From the NCBI GenBank assembly GCA_024362935.1, contig JANCRA010000014.1, positions 1,507,001 to 1,571,000 on the forward strand: a stretch of DNA of 64,000 bases, given 5' to 3'. The translations under genes and the position numbers were made by a program. This DNA is from Setophaga petechia. Taxonomy: Eukaryota > Chordata > Aves > Passeriformes > Parulidae. This document shows, piece after piece, positions 12,701-24,700 of this stretch (positions are counted from its first letter, which is position 1; the number at the start of each line of letters is the position of its first letter). Under the pieces are notes generated by a model. The model did no database searches. It was not told the DNA's origin and saw nothing but the letters and a program-made list of their open reading frames with translations.

Positions 12701-15700
12701 ATGTCTGGCTGCCAGGTTTTTCCATGTGGAGTTTCTCAGAGATGTCATCCAGAACACGCTGGCATCTGGTGTCCTCCTGGCCACCCTGCCCGTGTGGCAC
12801 TGCCAGCTCCAGCCTGCCTGTGTGGCACTGCCAGCTCCACCCTGCCTGTGTGGCACTGCCAGCTCCATGGCAGAGCTGGGCAGAGCAGCCTGAGCCTCCC
12901 AGAGCCCCTGAATCCCCTTTTCCCTGGCAGGCAGGCACTTGAGAGCTGTCTGCCACTGGAACCGCCACGCTCCAGAGGAAATCCCAGGGGCTGGGAGTTC
13001 AAGGATTAACAATCACTGGCAGCCAAGCTGGATAATGTTTCATTCTTGCACCCTGTGAGCTCTCAACTTGATGAACACTTTAAGAAATGTTAATTGAAAA
13101 CCTTGCAGAGGAGACTATTAGGAGGCAGCCTGTTCCTGCCTGATATCCACATGGGAAGTGGGATGCCATTAAGGGGTTTGTGGCCCTTATCAGGAGGCTG
13201 GGCCCTGGCTCTTGGCATTTCTCATGCAGCTCTGCTCTCCTTCCAGGCCCATTTTCTATTATCGTGGCAACGAGCTGATGGCAGTGAGAGCTGGGCTGTA
13301 CAAAGCTCACTACTGGACCTGGAGCAACTCCTGGGAGGAGCACAGCAAGGTAATGGCACAGGGCCCTGGGATCCTGGGCACAGACACCCTTTAAACTGGG
13401 GGTGTCACCATGCTTCAGTCTCCTGTTGGGTATCAGGAATATTTCTGCCCCAAAAGGGCTGCCCAGCCCTGGCACAGCTGCCCAGGGAGGTGGTGGAGTC
13501 CCAGTCCCCCTGTTTAACTGGATGTGTGGCATTTGGGGACATGGGTCAGTGGTGGCCTGGGCAGTGCTGGGGGAGCAGCTGGACTCGATGATCTTAGAGG
13601 ATATTCCAACCTAAATAATTCTGTGATCCTAAAAAACCTGAGGGGAGTGGACCTCCCCCTCCTGAAATCAGGTACAAAGAGAGGAAAATGAGCAAATTCC
13701 AAGTTGTTCTGAGGGATGCTCCCTTTAAACAGCACTTAATCCCCCTTAATATTAAACCTTCCCTCTGAATCCTGAGCTTTTAGATGTTCACCTGTGGCTG
13801 GACTCCCTGATCCTTGTGGGTCCCTTCCAACTCAGGATATTCTGTGATTCTGGGAAAGTCTGGTGCCACACTGACCATGAGCCTCACAATTCCTGGCACA
13901 AAACAGCTATTTTGAATTATTGAAATGGAACTGGGATGAGTTTGTTGGGTTTGTGATGGTTGAAAAGGAAAGCTGTAGGAAAAGCACAGTGGAAAATACT
14001 ACAGTGGTTGAAACCAGTGAAATAAACGTGTTTAATCTGTTATCAGCACTTTTGTGAGCCCACATCACACTATGTACACCATTTTATTTATTATATTTAT
14101 TTCCTGGCTAATCTCCTCACAGTTAGATGTTAAGCACTATTATTTCCTTTTCTTTTTTGTGTCTTTCTTGGCTCTAAACTCTGGGGCATTTGCTGAGTGG
14201 CAGCTTCACACGTGTGCCTTGCTGCAGATCCCTTCAGACAGGAACCCAGAGCACCAAGGCCCAGCTCTCAGCAATCCTGACAGCAGCCTGGGCTTGGGGA
14301 GGGATTGTTTGCATGATTTAATTTTTTTATGCTTTTTTTTTTGAACTTATGGAAGGTCCTCAAGGCATCACAGGTGCAGAAGTAAGTGCTGGTGACATTT
14401 GTGGATATAAAAGTGCAGGGATTCTTTCACTGGGATGTCCTGGGGGGTAGAAGGAAGTGTCAGCTCCAAGGGAGTCATTTCCATTCAGGGCTGTAAATGT
14501 GTATGTTTGTCTTTTTTCAGACTGCAGTGCTTCAGGATTTAAAGCTTGTTTTACAGGGAGCAGGCAGGAAAGGAAAGTTGGCTCCAGAAATGGTTTTTAT
14601 GCTCTGTCTCGATGCTAATTCCACACAGATAAAATGAGATCATTTATTTGTCTTGTGTGTGAGTAAAACCTGTTTATCACCCGTGGAGGGTTTTCCCTGG
14701 GTGGGAGGAACTGGGAGCTCCTCTGTCTGTGTGTTTGGGTGTAGGGGTGGCAGATCCCCACAGCAATCCCTGCTCTCCGTGGTGACAAAAGCACAAACCC
14801 TCATTCCAGTTGGGAAATAAATAAACCCCTGCATGGAACTCAACTCATTCCTGCATGTCTGAGTGTGGAACAGTGATAATGGGGACCAGCTACTCCTTCC
14901 AGAGGCTCTCCCACTGTGAGCAGTGGCAGCTCTGCAATTAAGGAATATTTATTTCTTTCCAAGTCTTTGTTTAACTGCTGTCTGATAAAAGTCAGCAATT
15001 ATCCTGTACATCAGAGAGACGATTACAAATCCACTCTCTTTCCTGCAGCTTGGATCACATGAGCTTGATGTGGGGAAAATTGGAGCACATTAGTGGCCAG
15101 AGCAGCCATTAACAACACGCAGAGGAAGCTGAGGCTGAGATTTGTTCCAATTCTCCTCATGTCTTCGAGCCATTAATTACAAACCTCGCAAGTTTAAAAA
15201 TAGAAATAAATCAGAATGCAGAGCAGCTCCACAGCTCCCAGCCCTGCTGGAGGAGTTTCTAAGCTCACCTTACAACACAGTTCCCTCTTTCAGTTGCTGG
15301 GCTTCCCAGCTGTGTTGATATTGGACTCTGGAATCAAAAAGGCCACTTTGTTTGCTAATTCCATTTGAAAAACAGCTATAAATCCATGCACATCTGTGGC
15401 ATTTGGAATTCTGACTGTTGGCTGTTTGTTCAATAAGGTTGACTTGCCATCCCAGTAGAACTCCAGCTAATGAGGATTTGTTAATTGTATGATCTTTAGA
15501 GGTCTTTCCTCATTGTGAATCCAGTGAGACTTCCAGATAGGAGGCTCTCAGTGTGAAGGTCCCCACTCAGACCTGGAATATGTGGTTTTCCTGTCATCCA
15601 TTGCAAAGAGAGCTGAGCTTGGCCAGATGTGGCAAAACAGCTGCCTGCACATTTTGGAGAGGTTTGTTTTATGGGTAGGGGAATATTTCATGGTTTTGAC

Positions 15701-18700
15701 AGAGAGGGTTTAGCCAGCCCTCCTTTCACTTTCAGAATTCCCTTGGTAATTGAGTGTGTGGAAAATCACTGATACAGTAAACTTGCCCTGGGTTTAATTC
15801 CCATTTTTGTTCTCCTTTCAGATGGGATTATCTCATTAAAGCAGCCAGCACCCCATTTTCATGCTGCTACTGGAAAATGGGGATCTGGTGCCTGTTTGGG
15901 ATGAGCAGGATGGGAGGGAGGATGTGGCCCCTCACCTGGAAAGCTGTGTTTGATGGGGCGTGAGGTGCTTCAGCAATAAAGGATGTACACACAAATAAAA
16001 ACCTACCAGGGACACACAGCCTGCAGCAGGCACAGCCTGGCAGAGCAGAGCAGGGCTCTGAAGGCTCCTCTCTCCATCTGGCACTCGGAATATTTGCTCT
16101 GGAAACATCCCATGCAGGCTGCACACAGGTTTGCTGTCATCCCCCAGTCCCATGACAGCAGCATGCCCTTACTGGTCTGCATCCTCTGCCTTATGGCCTG
16201 GGATTAGGGCTTGTCATCTGACACACAGATGAATTGTGCTGTTCTGTTCTTCCCAGCTTTTGTTTGTTTATTTTTTAACCCCCTAGCAATTTTTTTTTTC
16301 CTAGTCTGACTCCTGTCAGGAAGTCTTGTAGTCTGTCTCAGTGCTGGAGGATACCTTGATGCTGCCTTTTCTGCTGGATTAACTGGATTTCTTGACTCTT
16401 GAGGGGGTGGTCTCTTGAAGGCATGAAGGGAAGGCTCACTCACAGAATCAAGTGGGAGTAAGCATTTTGTGGGACATTTTCCCTGAGGATTGCACAGGAT
16501 GCTTATTTGGAGCTGTTTACCTGCCTTCCATCTATAGACGTGGCTCATGTTTACATAATTTGACATCTCTGACATTCAAGAGGTGATAAATGGGACAGAG
16601 GGAGATGAAAGGAAGCCTGACTTGAAAAATGTGTTTGTATTTTTAAACAGTTTGATAGAGGCAGAAAAAATCCCCCTCCTGCACGTGGGCTGAGTCCCTG
16701 CTGCTCCAGGACTGCTGGATATCAAAGCTTTTCCATTGTTGTTCACCTTTTTTTTCCTTGTAGCAAAAATCAGCAGTGATGGAAATAGCCATGTGTGCAG
16801 GAGCAAAGGGAGAAGTGAGGATAAACCTGGGGATAAACCTGAGGATAAACCTGGGGAGATCCCCCTTGGACAATGAAAACACACAGGACTTTTACTGGCA
16901 GCCACCTGTCAAATGCTGGGGTTTTTTGAAAGTAGGGGTCTGAAAGGGTAAAAAATGGGTGTTTTCTATAAATTTAGAATAGGCAGCAAGTCCTCAGGCA
17001 TTTCCTAATAGAGGAGGCAGGAATGGGAGGTAGCAGAAAGGAAATTTCCTTTTCTCTGCCTCCCACCAAAAACATCCAGCACAGAACAGCCCTTGTACCT
17101 CCCAAGAGCACTGAGGCAAGAAGGGGGAAAAAACAAGGAAGGAAAAACCGTGGAAAACGCCCTTTGGTTGTGAGAGAGGGGCTGATAACAACAACCTTTG
17201 TGCTGTCAGCTTGTTGGGAGCCTGCGTGGGATTCCTGAGCTGTGGCTGTAAAGCTGCCGCTATTGTTTTAATGGAAATGCCAGAGGGGTTACTGCAGTCA
17301 GGCTCTGCCATTGCCCTTCTCCTGCACGTGAGGGGATCGATAAAGCCTTTTCTGCACCGGGGATGTGAAGTCAAGTAGAACCTCACAAATAATGACATTT
17401 GATTTTGGTCCTCTGAGCATAAAAACCAGGCATCGATCGGAGCTCGCTGTGCTGCCCATCCCGGGGCTGCCCATCATCCCAGGGGGTGCCCATCATCCTA
17501 AGGGGTGCCCACCATCCCAGGGGCTGCCCATCTCTGAGGGCTGCCCATCATCCCAGGGAATGCCCATCATCCCCAAAGGGCTGCTCATCATCCCAGGGAA
17601 TGCCCACCATCCCAGGGAATGCCCATCATCCCAGGGAATGCCCATCATTACGGGGCTGCCCATCATCCCAGGGAATGCCCATCATCCCAGGGGCTGCCCA
17701 TCATCCTAAGGGGTGCCCATCATCCCAGGGAATGCCCATCATCCCCAAAGGGCTGCCCATCATTCCAGGGCTGCCCATCATCCCAGGGAATGCCCATCAT
17801 CCCAGGGGCTGCCCATCATCCCAGGGGCTGCCCATCATCCTAAGGGCTGCCCATCATCCCAGGGAATGCCCATCATCCCAGGGAATGCCCATCATCCCAG
17901 GGAATGCCCATCGTCCTAAGGGGTGCCCATCATTCCAGGGAATGCCCATCATCCCCAGGGCTGCCCATCATTCCAGGGAATGCCCATCATCCCAGGGAAT
18001 GCCCATCATCTTTGGAGGCTGCCTGGGGGCTGTCCATCATTCCAGGGGCTGTCCATCATTCCCAGGGCTGCCCATCATCCCCAAGGGCTGCCCATCATTC
18101 CAGGGAATGCCCATCATCCCAGGGCTGCCCATCATTCCAGGGAATGCCCATCATCCTAAGGGGTGCCCATCATTCCCAGGGCTGCCCATCATCCTAAGGG
18201 GTGCCCATCATTCCCAGGGCTGCCCATCATTCCAGGGAATGCCCATCATCCCAAGGGCTGCCCATCCACAGGATCTGCCCATCCCCAAGGGCTGCCCATC
18301 CCAGGGACTGCCCATCCCAGGGGCTCTTCCATCCTCTTAACCCATCAGCAGCTATTTTGGGTGCACGGGGTTGAAGCCTGGCACCCCCACTTGGAGCTGA
18401 TCCCAAGGAGGATTTCCCCAGGAATGGCCAGGAGACCAAGGGCACCATTTACCTGTGGCAAACAGCAAGAAACAAAAATTTCCAGGCTTTAATTGCCAGC
18501 TGTGCTTTTCTCCTTGCACTATTCACCTGCTTTTGGTGGCCTGCTGGTGCTGGGGGTGAGCAGAGCAGAGCAGGAGGCAGGGCTGGGCTGGGCTGGGCTG
18601 CAGCCAGGCTGAGCAATTGCCAGAGGGCTCCCGTTAACACAAGTGGTGATTCCATCTCTTGGCAGGGAGCCCAACCTGGCAGGCGGCTGTGTTTGTCTCA

Positions 18701-21700
18701 TGTCTATATTGACACAGCAGCTGTGGGCCATTTGCTCTGGAAATTAAAGCTGTGCAACCACAGGCTGCTGCAGCCCAGGGATGGAAAAACTGACAAGGTA
18801 GACAGGAGACTTGTTCACTCTCTGATGATCGACAAGTCTCAGATTTATTGATGAACAGAAACACTTTTATAATCACAGTAATAAGGCTCATACATATTGC
18901 AAAACTAGAGCTCACTATTGGTCAGCTATAAAAAGTCAGTCCCACCTTTCTCAAGGTGTTTGTGGCTTCTTTTTTACCTCCTATTATCACATATTTTATT
19001 AAACAACTTCTTGCTCAAAGAAACTGTCCTTGAATCAGGCAGCTGTTGTTTCTCAGATGTACTTTCTCACATCTCTTTTTCCCATTGACTGTGTCTCAGT
19101 AAAAACTGTCCACAAAAAACAACCTGGGCTGTGAGATTGCTGAGAAGAACAGGGGTGGTGATGGCTGCAAGGCTCACCTGGTGGGCAGGGAATGCCATGT
19201 GTTAATCAGATCATTGAAGGAAAGGATGGTTGGGATCTCTCCTGCAGCAAACAGCTTTCTGTGCTGGTGCAAAACCTGTAAGGGCTGGGCAGGAGCTTTG
19301 GTGCTCTGTGTGGGCTCCCTTGAAGGCAGGAGATGCTCCAGTGTCGCTATCAGACACGCAGGAACACGAGCACACAGCTCTCAAGGTGAAGGAAAAGAGG
19401 GAGGTTTATTTTCTGACTCCTATATTTATAGTTTTACAAAGGTGACAGAGGATTGGAGGGTGACAGTGACACCTCTGCAATGACACTGGTCACACCAACA
19501 GTCCATCAACTCTCTCCTCCTCCATCGAAGGAATGTGAACAATAAGTTATTTACAAGAAAGTGCGTGATAAAGTTCCTTAGAAGAATGTCAACATCAGAA
19601 GGCCTTGAGAATCTTAAAAAACCAGGGTGACACTCCAGAAAGGAGCTGCTGGTTTGGCTTTCAGGCTTTTTCTGGAGGAGAAAACCCCAAGAGTTTGCTG
19701 AAACACAGAGAATGGCCTTTGTGCTGTGTTTGATCAGTGAGCCCTGCAAATCCCAGAATCCTGGGGGTTGGAAAAGCCCCCAGGGCCATGGAGGGACATC
19801 CAGTCCTTCCCTGAGCCCCTGCAGGGATGGGGACCCCAGACATCACCTGGATAGGGAGCAGGGACAAAAATGAGGAATGTGCCCAAATGATTGATCCCTG
19901 CACGTTGCTGTGAGCAGTGTGACAATAAACAGCTTCAGGGATAACAGGAGAGAGGAATTGGGTGGTGTTATCCTGCTGGGCAGGGCAGGCTTAGACAGCT
20001 CTTGGCTCTTCTCCAGCTCCAAACATCACCAAACCTACCTATACAAAATAAATAATATTGAATTTTGTGTATTTATAGCTTTTTTTTTTTACTAATTTGT
20101 TGATGAGTAGATAGAAAATTTTTCAAGCTGTCTCTGCAGGTTGAATATTGACTCACAGAGTACATAAAAATTGCAATATTCCATTTTATTTGCAGAGATA
20201 AGGTTGGAATACCTTAGAAATGTCCTAAAATGGTATTCTTGAGGTTTTATTTACTTACCTATTTATTTATTTGACTTTTCTCCACTAGACTGTTTCTCAA
20301 GAGGGCACTGAGTGCTTAAATTAGAATGACAGGTGGCTTTGGGCTGGTGGCATCAGGCAAATTGTCCCAGCATTTTCTTTCCTGGGAATCTTTGGGATTG
20401 TGTTTTGGAGTCTGGGCTACAAGGATTTCCTGGGAAACACAAGATAAAATAGAAACAGAGCAATGTCTAAACAAACACCCCAGAGACAAAAATCTTTCAC
20501 ACTGAAGCATTTGCAGCGAGGAGCATTGTACCAATTAGCAGGCTCTTAATTAAATTGCTTGTTTGATTTGCATCCAAATTATAATTTGGATGTTATGGAG
20601 GCTTTGATACCTTTTCATTAACTGGTCCTTTTGTGGGGAAAAAAACCCACAAAAATCTCTTTTCCCTGTGTGCTTCAGAGGCCTGTGGCATCACAGGGTG
20701 GGAAGGTCAATCAGTTTTGTATCCATTTAAAGTCCATTATTGGTAGGGCCACTCCAACCTATCAAGCAACTCCCTTATTTTTCCAGTCAGTGATTCAGGA
20801 ATCTATAGCCCTGTGCAGATAAATGGGATTTCATGGGCTTCTAAACTTCTTGCTTTATTGAAAAGCAGAATATTAACTGCTCCACTGACCAGCTGTCCAT
20901 TAAAAACACGGGATATTTTTAGAAAATTGTTTGCCAATCAAATCCTACCAACATCTGTAGAGAGCCTTTTCAGTTTGTTTTATAAGCAAATGCTACAGCT
21001 GCTTTCCCCCTTCCCTTGGAGCACTCCCATTTTCCTGCTCTCCATGTCTCTGTCCATGTCTTGGGGCACTTTGGGATTGTGAGGAGCAGCATGGGGGCTG
21101 GAATTGTAAAACCCAGCTTTAACAAGTCCATTTGGGGCTGGGCTGGGCTGGGCTGGGGGGCCCTGCTTTATTGCCTGCCCAGGGAAATGAGTGCTTTTTG
21201 CATTTTTGGCTCTTGGCTGGGTTTAAATGGGCTCTGGTGGCCCTGGAGGCTGCAGGCCAGGGATTAGGGAGCTCCCAGCTGGCAAATCAGGGCTGGGGAG
21301 GGAGAAATGGGGGCTGGCAGGGCTGGGGCAGATGGAGCTGGCAGCTCTGGTGCCCAGCCAGCATTTAACCCCTTGCTGCTCCCAGCTGCTTGCCCAGGAC
21401 ATTGGCAGGAGCTGAGCCCTTCAAATCCAGTGCTGCTGCAGGGAAAATGCCACCCTGTGCCCCCCAGATGGTCAGAGACAGGAATGTGGGAATGTGCCCC
21501 CTTCCTGCAGTACTCCATCCCACTGTGAGCCCCTCAGTACCAGCTTGCCATGAATCAAATTGAAAACACACCAGTTTTTATAAAACTAACCAGATTTGCT
21601 TCATTTCTCAGAGAAACTGATCCCTCAGGTGCTGCCAGGGGAGTTTGCAGGTGCCTGCTGCCTCTCAGGGTGTCTGGATGTCTGTCCTGGGATTTTGGTT

Positions 21701-24700
21701 TTGGTTTTGATCAGAAATGTCAAGCAATCCCACCTTCCTGGGGCTTTCCAAAGCCAGAAAAGCCAACCAGAAAATCCTTTCCACGTGCAGAATTTTTATG
21801 ATTAAATGCTTCCACCTCTTTGTCTTTTGTTCTGCCATTTCATTTTAATGAATATTTTATTGGGATTATATTTTTATAAGACAAGCATGCACGGCCTTGC
21901 TTCAGCTCTTAGTGCAACACCACTTGCTCACCTTATTTTACCCCACCAGCTCAGGATGTGTTTTGGAGATTGAAGTGGACTCTTGGTTTAAAATAATCCT
22001 GAGGTTTGTTGGTGGGGAAAGTGGCATCAGCTCAAGTTGTGCTGCCTGCCCTGCATCACCTTTGATGATCTCTCTCCTTTTTCCTCAAGTTGTGCTGCCT
22101 GGCCTGCATCACCTTTGATGATCTCTCTCCTTTTTCCTCAAGTTTTGCTGCCTGCCCTGCATCACCTTTGATGATTTCTCTCCTTTTTCCTGCAGGGCAT
22201 CGATTTCTGTCCGGGCCAGAGCGTGGCTGGAGTGACCACACACACCCAGGAGGAGCACACCCACCTGCCCCTGCTCTTCCACCTGGGCAGGGACCCTGGG
22301 GAGAAGTACCCCTTGAGGTGAGCCACTTCATGGGCTGGCCTGAAAACTCACCAGTGTCTCTGTTCAGAATTTATTTGCTGGTTCTTGAAATCTGCTTTAA
22401 AAGCTGTCCCAGAAAGCCACGCTGGGAAATAATGGATTTCCTGCTGGCTTTTTCTCAGGAGAAGGAGCAAAACCCTTGGTTTTGGGTGGTCAGGTGGGAT
22501 GGGTGTGCACATGGACCTGTCAGGCTGGTTGTTCCTGTTGTGTGTCCTGCAGCCCCTCGGGGAGGAGGAAAACACCAATTTTTGGCCAGGGCTGGGTGCA
22601 GCACATTCAAACAGAGCTGCTGGGGAGAATAATAAATAAATAACCTGTGTGGTGCTGGAATCCCTGGAGGCCACACTGGTCACCTTCCAGTCTCCTACCC
22701 CAGCTAAGGGAGCTTCTCCAGAGGGTGTTGAGCAGGACTTTGTGCCCAATCCTGCTCCTTCCTCGGGCTCTCCTGCCTGTCTGAATCCATTCTCCTCTAA
22801 GCCTGCTATTGTAATATTTATCTCTGGCACACACCATGCCCTGAGAGATTCCCACAAGGATTTATGCAGTCAGCAGGGCCCACAAAGAGCCCTGCCACCT
22901 CCAAAAATGCTCCCAAGGTGTCCCCACCTCCCTGCAGCAAATCCAGGCACACTCAGCCTCGTCCCTTCCAGGGGCTCTGACAGGGACAGGGTGGAAATAA
23001 ATGAAAAAGGAGCAGGAGCTGCTGGGACTGCCTGCCCAGAGCTGGGTTTGTGCAGCAGCCTGGAGAGGCTGAGATGTTTCCTGAGCTGACAGGGCTGCCA
23101 TTACTCAGCTGGTTTGAATAATTGAGTGGACACACTCAGCCCATTCCTTCCAGAGGAGCTGAGCCTGTGCTGCCCATGAAATGTTTTCACTGGAGAGAGG
23201 AGGGGAGGGAGAATATTTCCATTCTCTCTCGCTTAACAGAGCACTTTAGAGGGGCATCAGCAGTGGGTAAAGCTGTTTGGGGGCTCTGCTCCCACTGCAT
23301 TCCAGCAGTAATGACCAGAGCACAGCTGCAGCCCCAGGGCTGGAAATACAGCTCAGTGAAACCAAACCGGGCTGGGATTCCAGGGAAATTTAACAACTGG
23401 GACATTCCCAAGGGATGGAGGGACAGCACACAGGGAATGGCTCCCAGAGGGCAGGGATGGATGGGAGACTGGGGAGGAATTCCTGGCTGGGAGGGTGCTG
23501 AGCTCCCGGTGCCCAGAGCAGCTGTGGCTGCCCCTGCATCCCTGGCAGTGCCCAAGGCCAGGCTGGACAGGGCTTGGACACCCTGGGACAGTGGAAGGTG
23601 TCCCTGCTATGGCAGGGGTGGCACTGGATGGGCTTTAAAGTCCCTTCCAACCCAACCCATTCCAGGATTCTGTTTTAGGAAATGAGTGTATAGAAATAAT
23701 CTCTTTTTCCAAAAATGAAAAGAATGGGTAGCAGTAACTGAACTGTAGCCTGCCTGCTGTGTGTGTCACCTTTGTCACCTGCTCCAGGTGACCCTGCCCT
23801 GCCAGGGGATTGCACTGGATGAGCTCTGGAACTCTCAGTCTTAAACACTCTGTGATTTTGGGCTTCTTCTTGTGTTTCCTGTGGATTTGAGGCAGAGGAG
23901 CTCTTCCCTCAGAGGTGTTTGCAGCACCTGCTTCCCTGTGATTCCACTGCTCCTTCCCAGCACCCCAGAGTGAGCATTGAAATAAATTCCAGGGTTCCAA
24001 CTGCAATCATTTCTCATATGGCTGCATTGATTTTTTGGATATTCACAAGCTGTTGCTCTGATTGAATTTTATGGCAAGATTATGACCCGATTATGGAGAG
24101 CTGGGCTGCTGTTTATTATGCAGCCCCTAATAGAAGCCCTGGTTTCAGCACACCACTCTTCCTTTCTCCAGCACATTCTGCTGCTATTGTCTCCTCTCTG
24201 GTCACAATGGAAAACTCATGGGAAGTGGGTCTGCTCTATCGAATGTGGTAATTAAATTATCCTCATTTGTGGAGCTGTTCCTGGTGTGTATTTTTATTTA
24301 GCTTAATTATCCCCCTTGGCAGGGAGCCTGCTGGGAGTCCCCACACTAATGTTCCTCCAAAGGGAATCCAGCATCCTGCTCCCAGCCTGCATCTGTCTGT
24401 CCCTACGTGCTGCCTCTGTTCTCCCTGCCTGCTTTTGCTCACTTTTTATTACATTTATTCCTTATTTAGTGCAGCCTTTTCTTCTGCCTTGAAATGGTTT
24501 TAATAATCTGTCATCTCTCTTGATTTACATGAGTTTGGAGAGCAAAGCCACCAGCAGTGGGTGTCCCTGGCAGCACGTGCACCTCCAGAGGGATCCACTG
24601 CCTCTGTGTTTGGGATCTCAGAGCCAGGGACTCCCTGGGATCAGCAGCTCAGTCACCTGCAGCAGCACCCTGACCTGCAGGGCAGGGACAGTTCTTCAAG

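Larger units (their letters stand above)
10692..13246 (+). other. GALNS: GALNS intron 10
   Basis: About 2.6 kb with two small minisatellites (12041-12187 and 12785-12868). No other recognisable element. Confidence 0.7.
13350..22195 (+). other. GALNS: GALNS intron 11
   Basis: About 8.8 kb. It holds CR1 copies at 13400-13628 and 13770-13855, a large roughly 20-bp minisatellite at 17453-18330, two inverted LTRs (18791-19151 and 19342-19632), an inverted CR1 fragment at 19750-19850, a G-rich GGGCT run at 21134-21160 and a 53-bp tandem array ending at the exon 12 acceptor. The stretch 14870-15560 is unique and looks conserved-like. Confidence 0.8.

Noticed and set aside
17486..18340. Open frame of 284 codons rich in PIIPGNAHH
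   Set aside because: Pure translation of the 20-bp array inside GALNS intron 11. Other frames are open too, so openness has no coding meaning.
21134..21160. GGGCT repeats with G-quadruplex potential
   Set aside because: Short G-rich runs of this kind are common in GC-rich avian introns, and no other signal supports a role.
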